In this document: positions 49,215 through 57,873 of the stretch, one piece after another
How the letters are laid out: each line of letters starts with the position of its first letter
How positions within the stretch are numbered: the first letter of the stretch is position 1
NCBI GenBank assembly: GCA_902763615.1
Contig: CACWSX010000002.1
Coordinates: forward strand, 62,001 to 126,000
Direction: 5' to 3'
Length of the DNA: 64,000 nt
From: an uncultured Prevotellaceae bacterium
GTDB lineage: Bacteria; Bacteroidota; Bacteroidia; Bacteroidales; Bacteroidaceae
The notes under the pieces: generated by a model
Database searches by the model: none
What the model was told of the DNA's origin: nothing
Seen by the model: the letters and a program-made list of their open reading frames with translations, nothing else
Made by a program: the position numbers and the translations under genes

Positions 49215-49987
49215 GTCATCTCTACCGCGACTGTCTTTTTACGGAAGAATTTATAGGAGATATATTCCAATCCGCCGTAGGGCCCTTCGGTACCCCATGA
49301 GTTTTTCATGATGAAATACCGATGTCCTCCATCATCGTGGGCGATGCCAACAATCGCCATCGCATGGTCCTCATCCTCCCAGCACACACCATGATGCTGG
49401 CGTACGGCACGTTCCGTCTTTTTCAGGAGCGTATCGATGGGGACATTATAGAAGCGGTCGTTCATCCAGTTGTCGGGCAATACGATATCCACCTCCTGAT
49501 AGTAAGGCTCCTCGTCATTCGCCGTGAGGGCGATATACTCATCAGGTTTGCAGACGCTGCGTGCAAACTCCTGTGCCGTATATTCTGCACCCGCCATAAA
49601 CACGTATCTGGGGGCAGGTGTCTCTACAGAACGCATAGCGTCGTAGCCCACGATGCCGTATTTCTGTATCAGGTTGAGGGCCGTCTTTCCCATGCCCCGT
49701 ATGTCTTTTGGCAGCTTAGGTTCCTGCCGCATCATCTTCTCAATATAATACGGTGAGAGGTTTACGGAATCTCCCCAAGAGAGGTGTTCTGTCTCGATAG
49801 TGGCGAGCATGGCGTAGATCCAGCAGGTGGGAATGTTGCCCTGATCCTTGATGGGTGTCATGCGGTTAAGCACTTCATGTGTGAAATTTTTGGGTTCCTG
49901 ACGGGCGCAAGAAGTGAATAACGAATAGTGAATAGCGAATAGTATTACTCCCACCAGCACCCACCAAATTCTACTGCTTTTCCTCAT
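49190..49987 (-). CDS. Papain-like (C1) cysteine protease, exported
   Basis: This 265-residue protein has a short signal-like N-terminus. The C1 triad is intact: Cys55 in KDQGNIPTCWIYAM (with the oxyanion Gln), His in EDEDHAMAIVGIA and Asn in FIMKNSWGTEG. It is close to the bleomycin-hydrolase-like C1 proteases of Bacteroidales. The signal core IHYSLFT is coded by a 7-mer array (49914-49941); the end of the signal (FTSC) could act as a lipobox, so it may be a lipoprotein. It follows the DUF4294 gene after 13 bp, probably as one unit. Confidence 0.88.
   Translation of the reverse strand: MRKSSRIWWVLVGVILFAIHYSLFTSCARQEPKNFTHEVLNRMTPIKDQGNIPTCWIYAMLATIETEHLSWGDSVNLSPYYIEKMMRQEPKLPKDIRGMGKTALNLIQKYGIVGYDAMRSVETPAPRYVFMAGAEYTAQEFARSVCKPDEYIALTANDEEPYYQEVDIVLPDNWMNDRFYNVPIDTLLKKTERAVRQHHGVCWEDEDHAMAIVGIAHDDGGHRYFIMKNSWGTEGPYGGLEYISYKFFRKKTVAVEMTKEAYGLP
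49914..49941. repeat. 7-mer array coding the signal-peptide core of the papain-like protease
   Basis: Four units GTGAATA, ACGAATA, GTGAATA, GCGAATA. Read on the minus strand they give the 7-residue phrase IHYSLFT. Confidence 0.8.
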
Positions 49988-50000
49988 TATTCACTTTTTA

Positions 50001-50654
50001 CTAAATTTGTCCTGCTTCTACCATCAGCACCACCCTTTCTGTCAGCCTGTCCGTGCCTTCTGCATCGTAGCCTTTCTTCAGGCTGGCGCCGAAGGCCCAG
50101 GCAAAGGTCTGCCAGAAGCCGGCACGGAAAGGTCCCATAAAGGCCTGTATCATCTCGTAACTCGACGAGTGGCACTCTCTGTCTATCAGTTTTATCAGCA
50201 GTTTTCCCTGCGAGTAGGTCAGTTTCTTCATCCTCGGCTTATAGGTACGGTAAATCTCGCTCTCTACTTTCTTCATGTGGGCCTCTTTCGCCTCTAGGGT
50301 GGGAAGCATTTCCAATGTCTCGGTTGTCTCGTAGAGCATCTGTTTGGCTTCCTTGGCGATGGGGAGCACCTTCTTCACGTTGGTCACGAGCCGCATATAG
50401 GCCTGTGCCTGTTTCTTGTTCTTAAAGGTCAGCTCGGGATAGACGTAAACGTTGTTCATCTCCATATACTGGATGCTGTCACCGTCGACGAGTACCTTGC
50501 CCACTTTCACCGTAGGCACAAACGAGGGGGAATCCATCTCCGCCAATGCCTGCTCTGCCGTGATCCGCTCGTCTTGCGCAGAGACTGTGAATAGTGAATA
50601 GTGAATAGTGAACAGTATCGCTATCACTCTGAAATATAGTTTTGTCTTTGTCAT
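50001..50654 (-). CDS. Exported DUF4294 family protein
   Basis: This 217-residue protein has a signal peptide (cut near VSA-QD). DUF4294 features: MNNVYVYPELTFKNKKQAQAY, TNVKKVLPIAKEAKQM, KLTYSQGKLLIKLIDRE and FWQTFAWAFG. It is widespread in Bacteroidota envelopes, with no known activity. The start at 50654 is fixed by the -7 box ending 9 bp upstream (50663). The signal core LFTIHYSLFTV is coded by four 7-mers (50587-50614). First gene of a unit with the papain-like protease. Confidence 0.85.
   Translation of the reverse strand: MTKTKLYFRVIAILFTIHYSLFTVSAQDERITAEQALAEMDSPSFVPTVKVGKVLVDGDSIQYMEMNNVYVYPELTFKNKKQAQAYMRLVTNVKKVLPIAKEAKQMLYETTETLEMLPTLEAKEAHMKKVESEIYRTYKPRMKKLTYSQGKLLIKLIDRECHSSSYEMIQAFMGPFRAGFWQTFAWAFGASLKKGYDAEGTDRLTERVVLMVEAGQI
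50587..50614. repeat. 7-mer array coding the signal-peptide core of the DUF4294 protein
   Basis: Units GTGAATA (three times) and GTGAACA. It is nearly the same unit as in the adjacent protease gene and codes the same phrase IHYSLFT in a non-homologous protein. Confidence 0.85.
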
Positions 50655-50662
50655 TTCGGCTA

Positions 50663-50694
50663 CAAAAATACAAAAAAAAGTCGAGCGGAGCAAA
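50663..50694 (-). promoter_or_regulatory. Promoter of the DUF4294/protease unit
   Basis: On the minus strand TTTG (50694-50691), exactly 20 bp, TATTTTTG (50670-50663). The ATG begins 8 bp after the box, so the transcript has almost no leader. Confidence 0.7.
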
Positions 50695-50695
50695 T

Positions 50696-50722
50696 TTTTC
50701 ACTTTTCACTTTTCACTTTTAC
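50696..50722. repeat. 7-mer array between divergent promoters
   Basis: Three TTTTCAC units and a partial one; reverse complement of the (GTGAAAA)-ATTTG array at 45252. Confidence 0.75.
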
Positions 50723-50732
50723 TTTTTTTTAC

Positions 50733-50740
50733 TATCTTTG
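50733..50740 (+). promoter_or_regulatory. -7 box of the HhH-barrel gene
   Basis: TATCTTTG at 50733-50740, 27 bp before the ATG at 50768. Confidence 0.5.
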
Positions 50741-50767
50741 CAGCGTGAATCTTAAATTTATCGACGT

Positions 50768-52753
50768 ATGAAGGCACAAATTGTATGTGTATTGCTGATG
50801 ATGTCGCTTGCTGCCAGAGCGCAGTCGGAGCGTGAGTGGGAAACTTATCTTCGAGATGTGGTCACCGTCGAGGATGTTGGGACTGCGGCTTGGGAGGAGA
50901 TGTATGAACAGTTGTGCGAACTGGACCAGCATCCGATCAATCTGAACCAAGCCTCGCGAGAGCAGTTGGAGCAGTTGCCGTTCCTCTCTGCCCAGCAGGT
51001 AGAGGATATCATGGTCTATCTTTACCAATACGGCCCCATGAAATCATCGGCAGAGTTGCAGATGATCCGTTCGCTGGATTATCAGCGACGACGGTTACTT
51101 GCCTTCTTTGCTAAGATTGATGACGGTGAACAGAAACAGCGCTTTCCCAGTCTGAAGACCATCACGCAGTATGGCCGACACGAACTGATGGCGACGGCAA
51201 AAGTCCCGTTCTATGAGCGGAAGGGCGACAACGAGGTCTATAGAGGCTGGCCTTACCGCCACTGGCTGAAATACCAGTTCTCGTATGGTGATCAGGTGAA
51301 GGCCGGACTCGTTGGGTCGCAGGATGCCGGCGAACCATTCTTTGCGAATAAGAACCGCTGGGGATACGACTATTATTCCTACTACCTGCAAATCAAACAT
51401 TTGGGACGACTGGAATCACTTGTGTTGGGGAAATTCCGCGTGTCGATGGGTATGGGCCTGATAGCCAATAATAGTTTCGCGATGGGGAAACTGTCGTCGT
51501 TGCAGAACTTAGGCCGCTCTGCCAGCACCCTGCGTGCCCATTCCTCCCGTAGCGCAGCCGACTATCTCCAAGGTGCAGGTGCTACGGTGCAGATTGCTAA
51601 AGGACTCTCGGCAACGGGTTTCCTGTCGTATCGGGCGATGGACGCCACCCTCAATAAGGACGGCACAGCTACCACTATCGTCACCTCGGGCTATCATCGC
51701 ACAGAGACAGAACTGGAAAAGAAAGACAACCTGAAGAACACCACCTTCGGAGGAAATATCCGCTATCAGCAGCACGGCATCCATGCTGGCCTGAATGCGA
51801 TTGCCACCCATCTGAATCGAGAGCTGCAACCCAACACCTCTGTGCTCTATCGCCAGCATGCAGCCCAAGGGTCGGGCTTCCTGAATTTCAGTGCCGACTA
51901 CGGCTATGTCAATCCCCGTTTCGCCTTCAATGGCGAGACGGCCATGAATAAGAACGGCGCCTTGGCCACCATCAATAGCCTGAGTCTGCAATGTGGCGGT
52001 CAGGTGTCGCTGATGGCCCTCTACCGATTCTATTCCTTCCGTTATACCTCGCTCTACAGCAATAGTTTCAGCGATGGTGGAGCGGTACAGAACGAGAGCG
52101 GCGTCTATCTGGGTGTCAACTGGCAACCTTCGCCCCGCTGGAAGGTGATGGCGTATAGCGACTATGCCTATTTCCCTTGGGCCAAGTATCAGGTATCGCA
52201 GTCGTCGCATTCGTTCGACAATATGTTGCAGGTGACTTATCTCCGCAACCACTGGACGCTGGATGCCCGCTATCGCCTGAAATTCCGTCAGCGAGACAAT
52301 GATCAAAAGACTGCCCTGCAGTCAAGGACGGAGCATCGCGGACGCCTGAGTCTGACTTATGACGCCATTCTTAGCAGTCGGACGCAGTTGGACTATTGTC
52401 AGATTGCTTTCCGTGGGCAGGATCGGGGCTGGATGGTAAGTCAGTCGCTGGGTTATAATCATCGTTGGCTGAGGCTGAATGGCGGTCTGGGCTATTATCA
52501 TACCGACAGTTACGACAGTCGTGTCTATCTCTATGAGTCAGGACCACTCTATAACTACGGCTTCAGCCAGTTTAGTGGCGAAGGCATCCGCTATTGGCTG
52601 ATGGCGCGGGCGGAGATAAGCCCACGTCTGATTCTTACTGCGAAATTCGGCACTACCGACTATTTCGACCGTTCTGTGATAGGCAGCGGCTACCAGCAGA
52701 TCGACGGCTCTTCGCAGTCGGATATCGATTTGCAAGTACGGTGGAAATTCTAA
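50768..52753 (+). CDS. Helix-hairpin-helix domain outer-membrane barrel protein
   Basis: This 661-residue protein has a signal peptide (cut near ARA-QS). Residues of about 20-120 hold ComEA-like helix-hairpin-helix units (HPINLNQASREQLEQLPFLS, QQVEDIMVYLYQYGPM), which in other proteins bind DNA backbones. The remaining ~500 residues are strands with many aromatic ends, ending WKF, as in outer-membrane barrels. This layout is common in Bacteroidota; a role in DNA uptake at the outer membrane is sometimes proposed but unproven. Its stop overlaps the end of the convergent GT4 gene by 4 bp. Confidence 0.8.
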   Translation: MKAQIVCVLLMMSLAARAQSEREWETYLRDVVTVEDVGTAAWEEMYEQLCELDQHPINLNQASREQLEQLPFLSAQQVEDIMVYLYQYGPMKSSAELQMIRSLDYQRRRLLAFFAKIDDGEQKQRFPSLKTITQYGRHELMATAKVPFYERKGDNEVYRGWPYRHWLKYQFSYGDQVKAGLVGSQDAGEPFFANKNRWGYDYYSYYLQIKHLGRLESLVLGKFRVSMGMGLIANNSFAMGKLSSLQNLGRSASTLRAHSSRSAADYLQGAGATVQIAKGLSATGFLSYRAMDATLNKDGTATTIVTSGYHRTETELEKKDNLKNTTFGGNIRYQQHGIHAGLNAIATHLNRELQPNTSVLYRQHAAQGSGFLNFSADYGYVNPRFAFNGETAMNKNGALATINSLSLQCGGQVSLMALYRFYSFRYTSLYSNSFSDGGAVQNESGVYLGVNWQPSPRWKVMAYSDYAYFPWAKYQVSQSSHSFDNMLQVTYLRNHWTLDARYRLKFRQRDNDQKTALQSRTEHRGRLSLTYDAILSSRTQLDYCQIAFRGQDRGWMVSQSLGYNHRWLRLNGGLGYYHTDSYDSRVYLYESGPLYNYGFSQFSGEGIRYWLMARAEISPRLILTAKFGTTDYFDRSVIGSGYQQIDGSSQSDIDLQVRWKF

Positions 52754-53856
52754 AATAGCAGTTGGTGATAGAGGTCGACGACCTGCTGGGCGACATTTTG
52801 TCCCTCAAATCTGCGGATATAAGCCTGACTGCGCTGGATGCGCGCTTCGCGTCCCTCAGCCCCTCTGAGCACCTGTCGGATAGCTGCTGCCATACCTTCG
52901 GCATCATCAGGCGCCACATAGAGATTATCCGGTCCTCCGGCTTCCTCCAGACAGGATCCTGTACAGGCCACAACGGGTAATCCCGTGCTGATGGCTTCGA
53001 TGATAGGAATGCCGAAGCCCTCGTAGACAGACGGATAGACAAACGCCTCAGCTCCCGCATAGAGGTCGGGCAGTTCTTCGTCTTTTACCCCGTGCATGAT
53101 CTTCACTCTAGGCATCAGTCCGTGCCTTTCTGCATACGCCTGCACCACATCCGTATATTTCGTGTGCCGTCCCACAATCACCAGTTGCAAGTCCTCCGGC
53201 AGATAAGGCAGCGCCTTTACGGCTAAGAGGATATTCTTCCTTTCCTCGATGCTCCCCACACTGAGGATATACTTCCCTCCTTCTCTCCTTACTCCTTCTC
53301 TCCCTCCATCAAACCGCGGAGCGCAGCTCTGATAGATCACGCTTATCTGACTGCCGTCCACCTCGCCGAACGCCATGATATCCCGCTTCGTACATTCGCT
53401 GATGGCGATGATATGGTCGGCCTCCTTGATGGTCTGCAGGAATTTCCAGGTATAGATCTTCGTGTCGAGCCAGTGATAAAACTCCGGATGGCGCAGGAAG
53501 ATCAGGTCGTGGATGGTCACCACGCTTCGGATGTTCGTCTTGCTGATGCCGAAGGGCAGTTCGCCGCTCAGTCCGTGATAGATCTGTACACCATCGTGAA
53601 GCAGGTCTTTGACGATGCCTTTGCTTCGCCACCAGGCTTTGGCAAAGGGTAGGGCAGAGTCATTGGGATAGCAGAACGATACATTGTTCTGCGCCACAAT
53701 CTGTCCGCGCAACTCGTCGCGCCCCTTGTCTGGGGCATAGAGGCGCAGGTCCAACTCAGCATCATACTGGGCGATATCGTTCACCAACGTCCGTCCGTAA
53801 TTGCCCAGTCCCGTGCCGTTCCGCACAATCCGCTTCGCGTCGTATCCAATCTTCAT
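52750..53856 (-). CDS. Glycosyltransferase family 4
   Basis: This 368-residue cytoplasmic GT-B enzyme has the C-terminal GT4 donor-site block EAFVYPSVYEGFGIPIIEAI (EX7E) and GSIEERKNILLAVKAL in front of it. It probably adds a hexose from a nucleotide sugar to an envelope or capsule glycan. The start MKIGYDAKRIVRN at 53856 is preferred; an ATG 12 bp upstream lies in frame too. Odd: residues of about 182-195 (DGGREGVRREGG) come from a 7-8-mer purine array (53277-53307) between the two domains. It is not in a glycan cluster here. Confidence 0.9.
   Translation of the reverse strand: MKIGYDAKRIVRNGTGLGNYGRTLVNDIAQYDAELDLRLYAPDKGRDELRGQIVAQNNVSFCYPNDSALPFAKAWWRSKGIVKDLLHDGVQIYHGLSGELPFGISKTNIRSVVTIHDLIFLRHPEFYHWLDTKIYTWKFLQTIKEADHIIAISECTKRDIMAFGEVDGSQISVIYQSCAPRFDGGREGVRREGGKYILSVGSIEERKNILLAVKALPYLPEDLQLVIVGRHTKYTDVVQAYAERHGLMPRVKIMHGVKDEELPDLYAGAEAFVYPSVYEGFGIPIIEAISTGLPVVACTGSCLEEAGGPDNLYVAPDDAEGMAAAIRQVLRGAEGREARIQRSQAYIRRFEGQNVAQQVVDLYHQLLF
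53277..53307. repeat. 7-8-mer array inside the GT4 gene
   Basis: CTCC-led units at 53277, 53285, 53292, 53300 and 53304 (CTCCTTCT, CTCCTTA and so on). It codes a Gly/Arg/Glu-rich segment in the linker between the two Rossmann domains. Confidence 0.65.
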
Positions 53857-53906
53857 AAACTTTTGCAAAAGTACACATTTTCCTGTGAACCACCAAGCAA
53901 AACAAC

Positions 53907-53948
53907 AAAAAAAGCCGCCGACATACCCATGAGGAGTATATCGGCGGC
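53907..53948 (-). terminator. Terminator of the P5-like gene
   Basis: Stem GCCGCCGACATAC (53914-53926) / GTATATCGGCGGC (53936-53948), with a 9-nt loop, and on the minus strand seven T residues (53913-53907). It ends the unit that contains the lysozyme and VirE-type genes. Confidence 0.85.
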
Positions 53949-53962
53949 TAATAATTTAGAGA

Positions 53963-54388
53963 TTACATATCAGCTCTACATAGTTCCCAACCTCGGAGCA
54001 TGGCGAAATAGTCAAGAGATTGGGTGCCGTTCTCCTGGATGGCCATGGCGGCACCGAGCATCATCCAACGGGCGGGTTGGTCCGAAGGGATGCCGAGAGG
54101 TTCATCGGGGGCGATACCGGTGAGACGCGACACATTGGCGATATACGCCTCCGTATTGTTCTCACTCGACGGGGCCCAGCGACGGATGATCGTACGGATG
54201 GTGTAGAGGCGGTACTTGTGATAATACGTCCGTGTGAGCAGATAGAAAGCTGCCCGCCAACCGTACTCCAAAGATTTGAACTGGCAAAATGCAGCATCCT
54301 GCTGCCGTTCTGCGAGACCTTTCCACTGATCCTTCGCTGTGCGACGGATGTTCAGCGGGTTGCAATTACGAATTCCTCGTGGTAACAT
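53963..54388 (-). CDS. P5-like lysozyme/structural protein
   Basis: This 141-residue protein starts MLPRGIRNCNPLNIRRT, followed by KDQWKGLAERQQDAAFCQFK and SLEYGWRAAFYLL. The pattern RGIRNxNPxNIRR...W.G is that of phage P5-type transglycosylases, which cut peptidoglycan; in Bacteroidales such genes lie next to VirE-type primase genes. The start at 54388 is chosen because the N-terminal motif begins there; a 27-bp repeat (54397-54423) lies directly upstream. No signal peptide, so export would need another route. The terminator at 53907 follows. Confidence 0.7.
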   Translation of the reverse strand: MLPRGIRNCNPLNIRRTAKDQWKGLAERQQDAAFCQFKSLEYGWRAAFYLLTRTYYHKYRLYTIRTIIRRWAPSSENNTEAYIANVSRLTGIAPDEPLGIPSDQPARWMMLGAAMAIQENGTQSLDYFAMLRGWELCRADM

Positions 54389-54396
54389 AATTATAA

Positions 54397-54423
54397 ATGT
54401 CCAAAGTGAATAAGTTATAACTT
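54397..54423. repeat. 27-bp repeat, copy upstream of the P5-like gene
   Basis: ATGTCCAAAGTGAATAAG followed by TTATAACTT. The same 27 bp occur at 62751-62777, and the first 18 bp occur inverted at 62611-62628. It may be a regulator site or a recombination site of the module. Confidence 0.75.
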
Positions 54424-54429
54424 TCATAA

Positions 54430-57060
54430 CTAAGGCAGTTCCGATACGACTTTCCTATAGACGCCATATCTCACATCCTCAACCACTCCGTCATTACGGA
54501 ACCTTGTGATGGCCTTCGAAGCACTGGACTGAGAACAGCCGAAGCATTCCATGAACTGCTGTGTCCTGAACTCATCAGGCAACTTGCGGAAACACTCATC
54601 ATAGCGGGTGGTACGCTTTCTGACCACAAACTCCTTGTTCTGGTCGGCGAAGTAGTTGAAAGCCATCTCACCAAAATAGAACTGTTGGCATTTGTATTGG
54701 ATCTCCATTGCGAGCCTGCAAAGGCGCCTATCCCTGTCATCCATCGTTAGGGTTTTGCTCTCCTGCCACTCCTCCCAATGACGCATCAGAATGAAAGGCA
54801 AACTAACGCCGATACCGTAATAGGGGATTCGCTTCAGCAAAGTGCGGTCTGCCTTGTCGCCATTGAACTCCGCGATCTCCAAGTGACTTGACTGCCAGTC
54901 GAAGGTCTCGTCATTCAGCGGTTCGATGGGAAGTTCACCCTCGACCCTATCCAGACGATAAGCCCACGTTCTCAGCGTCTCGTTGGCATTGGGATATACC
55001 TGCTGGTGTCGATCTGCCAAGCCCTTGTCAGGCAGGGGAATCACAGCCAGGCGGGTACTCATACCCGTACCGAAGTTCCTTTGGTTCACCTTGCGGTGCA
55101 GGGCATAGGGCGTGCCAGTGTAGATGAAGTTCCAATAGACGTTGAACATACCCGTGTAACTCTCCTGATTGGCATACATCTGACCTTCCTCCTCGTTGTG
55201 AAAAGCCTTCAACTCCATGATTTCACGGTCTTTCCAGTCGCCACCCTTATTCTGCTTCGTCACATTATCCAACTCCGCATCAAACGAGAACATATGAAGG
55301 TTCAGAGGTTGCCCCTGTACCGTCTCAACAGCTGCATTCATGTGTCGGATAAACTCACCTGTAGCCGTTCTGGCAGGGTGAACACGGATACCGACAACGG
55401 GTCTCTTCAGGGCATCGCCCTTCTGAGCTTTGGTAGAGGTCGACCTTTCCGTCCTGCATTCCTTATAGCGGTTTACCGCATCAATCAGACATTGGTCTGC
55501 CTGAATTATCGGGTCGGCAATCTTCTTGTAGAACTTCTCCACAATATTCTTACCCGCACCGGGATCACCGATGATGAAGATGCAGTAATTAAGTCTGCGG
55601 ACGGTCTCCGGTTCGTACCAGAAGTGATACCACGCTCTGGTCATCAAAGTACCAAAGAGCGCCGCAGATGAGAAAAAAACCGCCGCCAGCTTATGCGGAT
55701 GCACATTCATAAACAGCTCCTTCATACACGGATAAGACTCCGCCATTTCCTGCAATTCCTCCGCCCACTTATCCAGCGGCAGCATCCCGTAGATATCCCC
55801 AGCGTCACATGGGGTCTGGCTCATCTGTGATGTCGCTTGCGATGTCACAGAGGTGCCTGACCCCTGTGTGACGCCAGCCTTAACCAGAGCCTCCTTCATT
55901 TTCTTCGGCATATACTCCTTATACTTGAACTCTATCACCGAATTGATAGTCGACCTCACATTCTCACCTTCAGCCGCCAAATCCTGCACCCAAGGCAATT
56001 GCATCACCACCTCTTCAATCTTTTTGGCGTTCTTGCCGCAAAGATAGCGAAGATGGTTAGCCAACTCCACAAGAGTATCGTGACGTTTGTTGGTGAGATC
56101 TTTGCCATCCAACCAAGCCTCGATAATCTTGGTGTATGGTACGCCGTTATAACTCAAAGACTCAGCAGACTGTGCACCCCGACCATTACCGTCGTGAACG
56201 CCCTGTTGGTTTTCTCCAGCAGTTTGTACGGAGGCCAGACCAGAACCACCAGTGTCAGTCTTAGCAAAATCAAGAGTAGGCTGGCTATGACCAGCATGAT
56301 ATTGCGAGTTGTATTTCTCGCCAAATTCAATGTTCTCATACGTAAATAATTCGTTTTCGTTAATTAATAAGATGTCCTCGCGAGTCGTCAGGAAAGCCCC
56401 TCGACTTGCATCCTTGCAGGCTTCATCGGGATTGAGCCCCAACTTAGCTGAGAAGTCCTTTTGATTGTCTATAAGATTCCCAACGGCAACGTCGGCCTTA
56501 AAGACCACCTTCAGACCGTGCCCCGACGGTGTGATATAAACCAGCAGGATCCTTGCCTTATCCTCATCCGAAAGTTTAGAATAGGCTTCTTCCCAAACAG
56601 CCCTGCAATCTCCCTCGATATGGTCGAAGTCGATCACACACAACCCGTTCAAACAACATGCCGCCTGTTTTCTCCAACAACCCAGCTTTCCACTCGCCGA
56701 AGCGGTCTCAACGTAGGTGGCGATGAAGATGACAAACGGCAACGACTTTTTCAAGTTGTCGCAATACGTCTGGAGTTTCTTTTCCAAAGTCAAAGCCTGA
56801 AACGCCTCGCCTTTGGTCTTTCCTCCAGCCACTTTCTTTTTGTTGGTTTCCTGCCCCTGGCAGAACTTGATGAAATTCTCATCCTGAGCCCACTGATTAA
56901 GCAAAGCCTGATCTCCCTCTAAGATGGAGGGCAGCGCCTCCCTGAGCTGACGATGCTGAGTCGTAAGCCAACGGGTCTGGGCACTGTCCACCAACTGATT
57001 GAAGATACTGGCAGTCACTATTGCTGTGGGCAAATCGAATCTTGATTGATTACAAAACAT
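54430..57060 (-). CDS. VirE_N/BT4734-type primase-helicase-like protein
   Basis: This 876-residue protein has the N-terminal BT4734-like (VirE_N) primase-like domain: GLCVIDFDHIEGDCRAVWEE with an acidic pair, then LLVYITPSGHGLKVVFKA. The C-terminal half carries a P-loop, YCIFIIGDPGAGKNIVEKFY (about residue 500), as in DUF3987-type helicase-like proteins, and ends with a winged-helix-like segment (QFMECFGCSQSSASKAI). These proteins are common in Bacteroidales mobile or satellite-like loci and probably take part in DNA replication or priming. It overlaps the gene at 57018 by 43 bp. Confidence 0.8.
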   Translation of the reverse strand: MFCNQSRFDLPTAIVTASIFNQLVDSAQTRWLTTQHRQLREALPSILEGDQALLNQWAQDENFIKFCQGQETNKKKVAGGKTKGEAFQALTLEKKLQTYCDNLKKSLPFVIFIATYVETASASGKLGCWRKQAACCLNGLCVIDFDHIEGDCRAVWEEAYSKLSDEDKARILLVYITPSGHGLKVVFKADVAVGNLIDNQKDFSAKLGLNPDEACKDASRGAFLTTREDILLINENELFTYENIEFGEKYNSQYHAGHSQPTLDFAKTDTGGSGLASVQTAGENQQGVHDGNGRGAQSAESLSYNGVPYTKIIEAWLDGKDLTNKRHDTLVELANHLRYLCGKNAKKIEEVVMQLPWVQDLAAEGENVRSTINSVIEFKYKEYMPKKMKEALVKAGVTQGSGTSVTSQATSQMSQTPCDAGDIYGMLPLDKWAEELQEMAESYPCMKELFMNVHPHKLAAVFFSSAALFGTLMTRAWYHFWYEPETVRRLNYCIFIIGDPGAGKNIVEKFYKKIADPIIQADQCLIDAVNRYKECRTERSTSTKAQKGDALKRPVVGIRVHPARTATGEFIRHMNAAVETVQGQPLNLHMFSFDAELDNVTKQNKGGDWKDREIMELKAFHNEEEGQMYANQESYTGMFNVYWNFIYTGTPYALHRKVNQRNFGTGMSTRLAVIPLPDKGLADRHQQVYPNANETLRTWAYRLDRVEGELPIEPLNDETFDWQSSHLEIAEFNGDKADRTLLKRIPYYGIGVSLPFILMRHWEEWQESKTLTMDDRDRRLCRLAMEIQYKCQQFYFGEMAFNYFADQNKEFVVRKRTTRYDECFRKLPDEFRTQQFMECFGCSQSSASKAITRFRNDGVVEDVRYGVYRKVVSELP

Positions 57061-57530
57061 TTGTCGATTTCGCTTGTAAGATTGTACAGCTCTCTCCTTA
57101 CTTCCAACAATCCTTTCGCCTCGAAGGTCATATAGGCCATGACCTTTTGTTCGTCTTTAACGAAACAGACCTTCAGTCTGTCACCGTTGATGAGATACTC
57201 GCCTTTCGGCAAGGTAGGTTCACTGATCTGAATGTCCTTGGTCAGCTTGGCCAGTTCCTGATGGAAATAGGCCGCCTTGTCAGCCACATCATCCGGACAT
57301 TTCAGTTCAATACATGTGAGCGGGTTTTTGCCTGTCGTAGCGTAGCGCTTACTGCGACCGACTTTCTTCACGTCAGTCTGTGCAGGCTGACCCTTCTCCT
57401 GTGGCGTCACTTCAATCGAGTCATCATCAAACACCCGAGTATTCGACTTGAAACTCTTCACACACTTCTTTCTTTTCGTCTCTTCCATAACTTCAAGATA
57501 CTCTAACGTCATATATCTTACATCTTCCAT
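57018..57530 (-). CDS. Unknown protein of the VirE module
   Basis: This 170-residue protein has a basic N-terminus (EETKRKKCVKSFKSN), an acidic middle, then a compact part with KNPLTCIELKCPDDVADKA and KGEYLINGDRLKVCFVKD. No family is recognised. The start is set by a 7-mer array (57518-57538) that contains both the previous stop and this ATG; Met at residue 7 or 15 could also be the start. It is translated with its neighbours. Confidence 0.6.
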   Translation of the reverse strand: MEDVRYMTLEYLEVMEETKRKKCVKSFKSNTRVFDDDSIEVTPQEKGQPAQTDVKKVGRSKRYATTGKNPLTCIELKCPDDVADKAAYFHQELAKLTKDIQISEPTLPKGEYLINGDRLKVCFVKDEQKVMAYMTFEAKGLLEVRRELYNLTSEIDKCFVINQDSICPQQ

Positions 57531-57538
57531 CTTACATC
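57518..57538. repeat. 7-mer array across a stop/start junction
   Basis: Three units TTACATC, TTCCATC, TTACATC (GATGTAA, GATGGAA, GATGTAA on the minus strand). It supplies the TAA of one gene and the ATG of the next. The unit GATGGAA is the same as in the repeat at 1145. Confidence 0.75.
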
Positions 57539-57825
57539 ATACATATTCTGTCGATGTAGATCGTCGTAGCCTGCATAGCCTCGCCGGTCTGCTGAGAGTT
57601 CCACTCACGTACCACCATAGAGCACTGTACCTTGTAGATGTACTGAGGGTCGTACTTCGGACAGTTGACAGCCCTTTCCCCTGTAATCTCACCCAGGAAG
57701 GTGTCGATGCCGTCCGTCAATTTGAGAGTCACGGTGTTGATCACTTTCTGATCACCCGTCTTGCGGTCCATGTACTGGCGGGTCTGCAGCCCGCTCTGAT
57801 TCAGAATTCTAACAATTCTTTCCAT
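57532..57825 (-). CDS. Small protein of the VirE module, possibly OB-fold
   Basis: This 97-residue protein has strands with ERIVRILNQSGLQTRQYMDR, TVTLKLTDGIDTFLGEIT and ATTIYIDRICMM. The strand order and the pattern VREWNSQQTGEAMQATTIYI suggest a small OB-fold like single-strand binding proteins; this is a guess from pattern only. It is followed one base later by the gene at 57530. The position next to a primase-like gene would fit a DNA-binding role. Confidence 0.5.
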   Translation of the reverse strand: MERIVRILNQSGLQTRQYMDRKTGDQKVINTVTLKLTDGIDTFLGEITGERAVNCPKYDPQYIYKVQCSMVVREWNSQQTGEAMQATTIYIDRICMM

Positions 57826-57873
57826 ACTTTTTAATCTGTTTGGAATTTTCTGCCATATCCTTGATCTTCTTCC

